From: Magicicada septendecula
Taxonomy: Eukaryota > Arthropoda > Insecta > Hemiptera > Cicadidae
Assembly (NCBI GenBank): GCA_034769895.1
Contig: JAWRYS010001442.1
Span: 496,001 to 560,000 of the forward strand
DNA: 64,000 bases
Reading direction: 5' to 3'
Position 1 is the first letter of the stretch; each line of letters begins with the position of its first letter. Positions 57,163 to 64,000 of this stretch are shown in pieces. Made by a program: the position numbers and the translations under genes. Below the pieces are notes generated by a model. It did no database searches, was not told where the DNA came from, and saw only the letters and a list, made by a program, of their open reading frames with translations.

Positions 57163-59593
57163 TGTTATAAGACTAGATTCCTCTCCTTAAAACCCCACTG
57201 TTGTAAACCAGTTTGTAAAGAAATATTTGTTAATTATGTGAGCACGTATATTATATTATATGCTGCACGCTGGAAACGTCAAATTGTAAAGAAATCTTGT
57301 CTATGGGTGTAATTAGTTATAGGAGACTCCTATGTATCAAACGCCAAGTAATACGTTGCAGGTGGCAATTCGTAACAATTAAAATATTGTTACCTGGTTT
57401 AATTAATATGTTATTAATTAATATATCTTTCGGTTGTGACCGATGAAACCTCAAAAAATTGATTATTAAGCAAACAAATTTATAATTATGTCCCTTGCAT
57501 TTATAATCATACTACTCTATAGATTTAACTTAGTTTTCAGTGGTTGTGTAATATTAGCGATATGTATGGAGTATTAACTGAATATAAGGGGTATTTGTGT
57601 CAACCCTAGTCACTCGATGTTCGAAAATCCCATTCAAATTTTGTATTAAACACCAGTTAGTTCAGCAATCTTCCGCCCCACCAGCTGCAAACGTCGAGCG
57701 CTGTTACTTGTAATAAGCATACTTATAGGTTAGTTATTCGTTGAGTTTGAATCAACCTTTCTGTGAATTATTCCAACCACCACATATAGTATTTATTCTG
57801 CAATAACTTCAAACGTTATCTTATACAATAAAGATACTTTATTTATTTTCTCTATCAATTCACAATCCACGTTATCTCATCAAAATAACAATACGCTCAA
57901 GTCGACCATACAGAAATAGATCGATTATCAATTACTCAAATTCTATAAACATATACACATGAAAATAATAATAAATAATTATTTATCCCAGGGTTCGTAA
58001 AGTTCTTGGAACCATTAGTAAGGCCAGGTAAAATACATAATTAAGGTTGCTCAATTTACAAAAATAAAATTATTTATGCTAAAAACAGTAAAATTAAAAT
58101 AAGTTGTTGTTTTACCAATCCGACGAAAACTTCGACTGCCGGTAGACATTTGTAAACAGTGGCCAAAAATCAGCTTATCTCGTCTTCATCCAGTGAAACT
58201 GCTCTGGTTTTCAATAAAATTGATGGTGGCGTATACTGGTAAACCCTCAGGAAATCTTCGGGCTTCTATTCTTCTTTTATGATCTTCACAATTCTCGGTC
58301 CCGGTAAAATGGAATTAGGATCCCAGCTTCTTCTGCTGCCAATGAAGGTTATTTCTGCCAAACTGAGTCTTCTGGTATTTTCAATAATTCCGTTAGTTCT
58401 GGCTTTAATTCTTTTTACTGATCTTCGGTTTATAGCATGGATTGGTTTAATACCGAATCCAGCGGAATTATTTGGTGAATGAGGTGAGAGGCTTTCAATT
58501 CTTTTTAACTGTATTCATTTACAATTTGGAAGGTTATTTAAATTTTATTACTCATTAGCATTAAATTATCATTGTTTTTCCAAAAGGGTTTTTCAATTTT
58601 GAGTCATATTTCTTCTAGATTTATTCATATATTTTTTATTTTATATCGGTCCCTCTCAACCTAATAGCTTGTAACAATCAGAGCGAATTAACTCAAATCA
58701 ACAACTTCTGTACATTTCAGTTGCCTTAAAAACCACGTTTTCTATATATCCTTGAGCCGGCATTATAGAATATTACTACTCTTTTCCAATAAAATACTCC
58801 ATGCTTGGATTAATATTAAATCACCTAAAATTCTCCCCTAACCTTCCTTCTTAAACAGTAAATGTTTTATCAGATTTTCGTTGGACTGGGTTTCTTAAAA
58901 AGGTATTAAATTCCTTTCACTAATATGGAATTTAGGCCTATAGATTTTCTTACAACCGTTATAACATTATTTGGTTCTTTAACTTAATTTTCTTTTACCT
59001 GACCTACTATACAATTAATTATTGGTTAAATGGTTAATTATATTAATTTTAATATACTGGTGGTTATTTTTTTTACATTAATTAACTGGTTCTGGAACCC
59101 TTCATTAATTTATAATATAATGGTCAGAACTACTTGTTAAACATGAAACACTGGTCACCCTCCTGGCCCAGTTTATAAACATTAATTAAAACAACAGTAT
59201 TATTCCACTTTATACAATATTAGAACTTAGTATAGTGCCTAACATTGGTAACTATACTTGATTGTATAAAGACAAATCTAATATAAATATAAACATAATT
59301 ATTGATGAAGTATTACTATTAAGCAACATCAGTTCATTTTCAGCATATTCAACATACAACATAAATACTCTGTAGACCTTAAAATGCTACGGTACAAAAA
59401 CAAACATTTTATTACATTCAATCATTCATTGGTCTGGTTCTTTTATTTTTAACATTAGTCATTGCCTCTTTTGACTTGAGGTACTTCTCAAACACATTAA
59501 CTATTGAGCAACCTTAATTCAGGGTATGGTCCTTGACCATATTTCATTCAATTTTTATGTAACGTTGGGGGACCTCAACTATGTTACGTTACA
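57163..59593 (-). repeat. Element 4 3' LTR
   Basis: TGTTATAAG...ATGTTACGTTACA, 2431 bp, aligned with 62456-64000 over its first 1545 bp. No long open frame except a 67-codon plus-strand frame (58279) also present in the other LTR. Confidence 0.9.
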
Positions 59594-59598
59594 TATCA

Positions 59599-59612
59599 CC
59601 CCCCCCCTTCGA
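59599..59612 (-). promoter_or_regulatory. Element 4 polypurine tract
   Basis: The minus strand reads CGAAGGGGGGGGGTGATA next to the 3' LTR start (TGTAACGTAAC), the same kind of G-run as in element 3. Confidence 0.75.
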
Positions 59613-61125
59613 AATAAGTTTATTTTGTATAAACAAAGTTTAGCAAGAAATAAACGCACAACTTGTATCTTGCCTATTGGTTTCCTATTCATAGTACTTT
59701 TATATTTCCGACTGATTGTAAATTGACTGGAAATTCAGACTGGTGGTAATTGCTGTTTTCTTACTCTACTCTCTCTCTCTTGGAGGCAAATTCATCAATT
59801 ATTTATTTCTGGGTAGTGGTACTTCCACATTTTATTTGATAAGGACTGGTCACACTAATCATATTAAACTTGTTTTAACACTCATTTCTATTTACTTCTA
59901 TAAATTAGCTTTATCAATTAAGCTTCGGTCTGCTATCTTCCTTCTATTTTCTTCATTTATACTTCTGGAATCTAATATCACTCTTTTCAGCTATTTTATA
60001 ATTATTATCCCTCAAATATTCAATTTTCCTAACATTTTTCCCTATCCTGTGCGGTGGTACCAGTCGGGTGGCCACTTTTGGGTGCATTACTCCGCTGTCC
60101 ATCCTTACACCTTCTGAGACCAAGGGAACATCATCCCTGCTCATAAAAATTATTGCCGGAACATTTCTACGGTCAATACATTAAAAATAAAAAAATTATT
60201 AGTAGTCAATTAGCGACTAATACTAAACACTTTTGGGATTCTTCATACTGTAGCTGTTTGCATTTATTTATATATTTCTTCTTCTTCTTGATTCCTTCTT
60301 CGTTTCCATTAACTAATAGCATATAACCTTATTGATAGGCCTTATGTTAAAATTCTTTTGACTTTACTTCTTGTGACATATTTCTCCGTATCATTTCTTC
60401 TTATATAATCTTCAATTCCGAGAAATTCTAATTATTGTATTAATTATCATCCTCCTTCAGTTTCATTAGAGTCATTAAATTATTCTTTATTCTTCTTATC
60501 TGAGCACATTACCATCAATTGTTTTTGTTCATTTAATTTTTCTTCTGTTTGTTACCATTAAAAATATTACTTTTTCCTATTATTTCATTTTAAATCAATT
60601 CTTTATAACTCTTATTTACTAATCAGTTCTTATTTTTTGTTAAATTAAGTGGTTTCGAAATATCTTAAATCGTATTATTTCTGAATAAATTAAGTAAGTT
60701 GTCCTTACATAGTTTTTATTAAATCGTCTTGTTCCTAGATAAATTGTTGAGTAAGTTGTTCTTACAGTTTCTTTAGAATTTTGGGTTATTTCTTCCGCTA
60801 TCCAATGGGTTGCTTGGTCGATTTTCAAAAATTCAGTCCCCTTTTCTGGTTTGTCATTATTTAGGTCAACCATGGTCCATTAATTCAGGTACTCCCTTTA
60901 CTCGGATTACTGGGGTATTCATAATGATTTTGGTATTTGTTAAATACCTCTCTTTCACCTGGCATCGTAACTCAGCTGATACAAAGTCTTCCTTGAAGTC
61001 ACGGTTTTCGGTCATATTTAGATCCTTCTTAATTAATAGGTATTGTATCTCCTCTATTTCAATGTACTCACTCATTTTTAATATCATTCCATTCCCGTTT
61101 TCCTCTGGATTATTTACCAAATTTT
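59613..61125. other. Element 4 internal region without recognisable pol
   Basis: Minus-strand frames at 61120-60866 and 60873-60640 may be a continuation of gag or a linker after a frame change at 61123, but show no catalytic motif. A further minus frame (60144-59953) is unassigned. No D[ST]G, YxDD or DDE motif was found on either strand. Confidence 0.55.
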
Positions 61126-62367
61126 TTAATGATATATTCCGTCTTGATGATATGACTGTATCTTCTGATGCACTTCAATCGTCGACATTTTTAACTGATA
61201 TTTAAATTTATTCAAATTTTTTGTTATTATTTTATGGTGGCTTAACTTTGATATTATTATTGAGTTTTGTCTACAATTTCTAACTTTATTTAACTCCCTT
61301 TGTTTATTAATGGGAGGGTTAAATATATTAATTAATCCACCCTTCCTCATCTCCATTTCTTCTTTTGTATTGAATATTTTCTTTCTCCCTATTTTCCTTA
61401 TTCTCACTATCTTCATTTCATCATGAACCCGTTCTATTCTTCCGGTTCTATTAATTGGTATACCGTAAAATTTTTCTTGGGTCTTCGCTTGTATGTTTCC
61501 TATTTGAGTAATTTTGTTCTCTACTTCCACTCTGAGTTGCATGATGGGTTCATCTGTCTTTTCCAGATCCACCTTAATTTCATTTATTTGCTGTCTTACT
61601 TCCACTTCACAGCTATCAACTCCTTTGCTGCATGTTTCATTGACAATTATAATACTTCCATTGATGACTTCCCTCAACGCTAGGCCTTGTTCATTGATGA
61701 TTTGCCGCAACTCCTTATTAAGGTTTTCAATTTTCTCATCCATTTGTTTAGTATTCTCCAGAATCTGCCTCAAGCTCTCATTGTTTCTATCAAACCTTTC
61801 ATTGATTTGGTTGAAGCTTTCATTTATCAGCCGGTTATTCTCATCATTTTCCTCTTTATTTCTGTCAAGCTTCTCGTTCATTAATTTGATCAAATTCTCA
61901 CTCAAGATTTCGTTTTGTTTCTTTGAGTTTTCATTAATACTGTCTATTTTATTTTCCAGCTTTTCTGAATTTTCATTTATACTGTCTATTTTATTTTCTA
62001 GCTTTTCTGAATTCTCGTCAAATTTTTTTTTTAATTCTTCCTTCTGTTTCTTGGAATCTTCTTTAATACTGTCTATTTTATTTTCCAACTTTTCTGAATT
62101 TTCTTTATTATCCTCTTTAATTTGTCCTTTTTAGTTTGTTTTAAACTCTCATTAGTTTGTTTATTATCCTCCTTCACGCTACTCATTAATTCCATTAATT
62201 TTTCCCAATTTAATTCTCCTCTGGCTTCCTCTTTATCTGGTTGGTCCCCTTGGGCATCCTCTTCAACTATTTCCTTCTCTGTGATAATTGCTTCAGTTTT
62301 TTTCCCTCCTATCTTCTTCTGTTTCTTGTTCCTTCTCCATTCTTTTCGTAACACCTCTCGTATGCAT
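61126..62367 (-). pseudogene. gag: Element 4 gag-like coiled-coil protein
   Basis: The probable ATG is at 62365-62367 (MHTRGVTKRM). A frame change in the run of T at about 62297-62303 joins to a frame with EDAQGDQPDKEEARG, and another near 62080 joins to the 61126-62088 frame. That frame has a very long coiled coil. A 14-residue unit, ENKIDSINENSEKL, is repeated in tandem, followed by FNQINERFDRNNESLRQIL-type heptads to about residue 145. A C-terminal charged segment follows. It resembles element 3's Gag in layout and in the GDQPDK motif. No capsid or zinc-knuckle motif is clear. Confidence 0.6.
61926..62095 (-). repeat. 42-bp tandem repeat coding for the coiled-coil unit
   Basis: Units containing ACTGTCTATTTTATTTTC and CAGCTTTTCTGAATT recur at about 61937, 61979 and 62075, the first two exactly 42 bp apart (14 codons). 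The unit length keeps the reading frame and heptad pattern. Confidence 0.8.
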
Positions 62368-62434
62368 TCCTGTGCCTCTAATGGTTGCCTGCTCAAGTTA
62401 AGTAACAAATAATATGATTTTTTACTTAACTAAA

Positions 62435-62452
62435 GCCCCACGTTGGGCGCCA
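62435..62452 (-). promoter_or_regulatory. Element 4 primer-binding site, tRNA-Lys
   Basis: The minus strand reads TGGCGCCCAACGTGGGGC, the classical tRNA-Lys(1,2) primer site, three bases (AAT) from the LTR end at 62456. Confidence 0.85.
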
Positions 62453-62455
62453 ATT

Positions 62456-64000
62456 TGTTATAAGACTAGATTCCTCTCCTTAAAACCCCACTGTTGTAAA
62501 CCAATTTGTAAAGAAATATTTGTTAATTATGTGAGGACGTATATTATATTATATGCTGCACGCTGGAAACGTCAAATTGTAAAGAAATCTTGTGTATGGG
62601 TGTAATTAGTTATAGGAGACTCCTATGTATCAAACGCCAAGTAATACGTTGCAGGTGGCAATTCGTAACAATTAAAATATTTTTACCTGGTTTAATTAAT
62701 ATGTTATTAATTAATATATCTTTCGGTTGTGACCGATGAAACCCTCAGAAAATTAATTATTAAGCAAACAAAATTATAATTATGTCCCTTGCATTTATAA
62801 TCATACTACTCTATAGATTTAACTTAGTTTTCAGTGGTTGTGTAATATTAGCGATATGTATGGAGTATTAACTGAATGTAAGAGGTATTTGTGTCAACCC
62901 TAGTCACTCGATGTTCGAAAATCCCATTCAAATTTTGTATTAAACACCAGTTAGTTCAGCAATCTTCCGCCCCACCAGCTGCAAACGTCGAGCGCTGTTA
63001 CTTGTAATAAGCATACTTATAGGTTAGTTATTCGTTGAGTTTGAATCAATCTTTTTGTAAATTATTCCAACCACCACATATAGTATTTATTCTGCAATAA
63101 CTTCAAACGTTATCTTATACAATAAAGATACTTTATTTATTTTCTCTATCAATTCACAATCCACGTTATCTCATCAAAATAATAATACGCTCAAGTCGAC
63201 CATACAGAAATAGATCGATTATCAATTACTCAAATTCTATAAACATATACACATGAAAATAATAATAAATAATTATTTATCCCAGGGTTCGTAAAGTTCT
63301 TGGAACCATTAGTAAGGCCAGGTAAAATACATAATTAAGGTTGCTCAATTTACAAAAATAAAATTATTTATGCTAAAAACAGTGAAATTAAAATAAGTTG
63401 TTTTTTTACCAATCCGACGAAAACTTCGACTGGCGGTGGACGTTTGTAAACAGTGGCCAAAAATCAGCTTATCTCGTCTTCATCCAGTGAAACTGCTCTG
63501 GTTTTCAATAAAATTGATGGTGGCGTATACTGGTAAACCCTCAGCAAATCTTCGGGCTTCTATTCTTCTTTTATGATCTTCACAATTCTCGGTCCCGGTA
63601 AAATGGAATTAGGATCCCAGCTTCTTCTGCTGCCAATGAAGGTTATTTCTGCCAAACTGAGTCTTCTGGTATTTTCAATAATTCCGTTAGTTCAGGCTTT
63701 AATTCTTTTTACTGATCTTCGGTTTATAGCATGAATTGGTTTAATACCGAATCCAGCGGAATTATTTGGTGAATGAGGTGAGAGGCTTTCAATTCTTTTT
63801 AACTGTATTCATTTACAATTTGGAAGGTTATTTAAATTTTATTACTCATTAGCATTAAATTATCATTGTTTTTCCAAAAGGGTTTTTCAATTTTGAGTCA
63901 TAATTCTTCTAGATTTATTCATATATTTTTTATTTTATATCGGTCCCTCTCAACCTAATAGCTTGTAACAATCAGAGCGAATTAATTCAAATCAACAACT
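62456..64000 (-). repeat. Element 4 5' LTR, cut by the window end
   Basis: It matches the first 1545 bp of the left LTR. About 890 bp more, including the outer edge and presumably the continuation of element 5's LTR, should lie beyond the window. Confidence 0.9.

Larger units (their letters stand above)
46735..64000 (+). mobile_element. Element 5: Ty3/gypsy-type LTR retrotransposon, interrupted by element 4, runs off the window
   Basis: The 5' LTR spans 46735-49387, followed by a primer site, a gag-pol region (49970-53970), a 0.9-kb 3' region and the 3' LTR from 54917. The 3' LTR is cut at 57162 by element 4; its remaining roughly 0.5 kb should lie beyond 64000. By eye the LTRs show about 30 mismatches in 2.1 kb, so this is a fairly recent insertion. 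G+C of its coding part is clearly above that of the surroundings. Only one stop and one frameshift are seen in pol. No envelope-like frame is present. Confidence 0.9.
57163..64000 (-). mobile_element. Element 4: LTR retroelement nested in the 3' LTR of element 5, no pol recognised
   Basis: Direct repeats begin TGTTATAAG at 57163 and 62456. The left LTR is complete (to 59593); the right runs past the window. The internal part is only 2.86 kb, with a C-run polypurine tract at the left, a perfect tRNA-Lys primer site at the right and a gag-like gene, but no RT, RNase H or integrase motif. LTR copies are close (roughly 1-2 percent by eye). It shares a GDQPDK motif, LTR-PBS spacing and coiled-coil Gag design with element 3, which suggests a non-autonomous relative. 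Confidence 0.85.

Noticed and set aside
57355-57380. Another buried primer-site-like block in element 4's LTR (AGGTGGCAATTCGTAACAAT)
   Set aside because: Similarity to the junction is too weak (no CCC/GGG core); kept out of the primer-site argument.
59743-60117. 124-codon hydrophobic plus-strand frame inside element 4, considered as an envelope-like gene
   Set aside because: It is antisense to the element, has no signal peptide followed by an ectodomain, and consists of AT-rich low-complexity hydrophobic stretches.
61423-62412. Plus-strand Ser/Leu/Phe-rich frames of up to 206 codons over element 4
   Set aside because: They mirror the Lys/Glu/Asn-rich coiled-coil gag on the minus strand.

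Overview
This window reads as nuclear DNA of an arthropod, most likely an insect: it is AT-rich, full of dinucleotide microsatellites, and built almost entirely from eukaryotic transposable elements. The order cannot be told from the sequence. I found no host protein-coding gene, tRNA or rRNA gene that I can support. What is legible is a graveyard of mobile elements of different ages.

From 1 to about 19.9 kb the DNA is mostly AT-rich and unassigned, with old relics. There are two non-LTR (LINE) reverse transcriptase scraps (1078-1391 minus, 8945-9064 plus). A Helentron-type Helitron (2949-6384) has near-matching inverted ends, a subterminal minisatellite and a broken Rep/Pif1-helicase gene. 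A 205-bp palindromic foldback flanked by TTAA (10025-10229) sits in one copy of an old dispersed repeat. A 5'-truncated Penelope-like element (13642-14563) keeps the end of its reverse transcriptase and a GIY-YIG endonuclease. A G+C-rich repeat-like island and a relic LTR/primer-site junction (18489) follow.

From 19.96 to 42.6 kb there are three Ty3/gypsy-type LTR elements. Element 1 (19960-27614, minus) has 1.08-kb LTRs, a TG...CA structure and a probable 4-bp target duplication, with gag, protease, RT, RNase H and integrase all interrupted. Element 2 (from 27621, plus) follows it almost directly. Its upstream LTR lost the promoter, most of its pol is missing, and its downstream LTR is split by element 3. 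Element 3 (33055-42621, minus) has 2.17-kb LTRs and a complete but broken gag-pol set. Its outer right edge and the rest of element 2 were deleted.

From 42.6 to 46.7 kb there is AT-rich DNA holding diverged copies of repeats also seen at 9-10.7 kb and 18.1 kb. From 46.735 kb to the window end lies element 5 (plus), the youngest-looking coding unit: about 30 LTR mismatches by eye, an initiator-tRNA-Met-like primer site, and a gag-pol frame broken by one stop and one frameshift. Its downstream LTR is interrupted at 57163 by element 4 (minus), which has 2.43-kb LTRs, a perfect tRNA-Lys primer site and a gag-like coiled-coil gene but no recognisable pol. The window ends inside element 4's right LTR.

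The most unusual structural theme is repeated primer-binding-site/LTR-edge modules. There are three tandem modules in element 1, one buried about 80 bp inside each LTR of element 3, and a relic at 18489. They share a PBS-like block, and in elements 3 and 4 a constant 3-bp spacer before the LTR. No intact new system was found.
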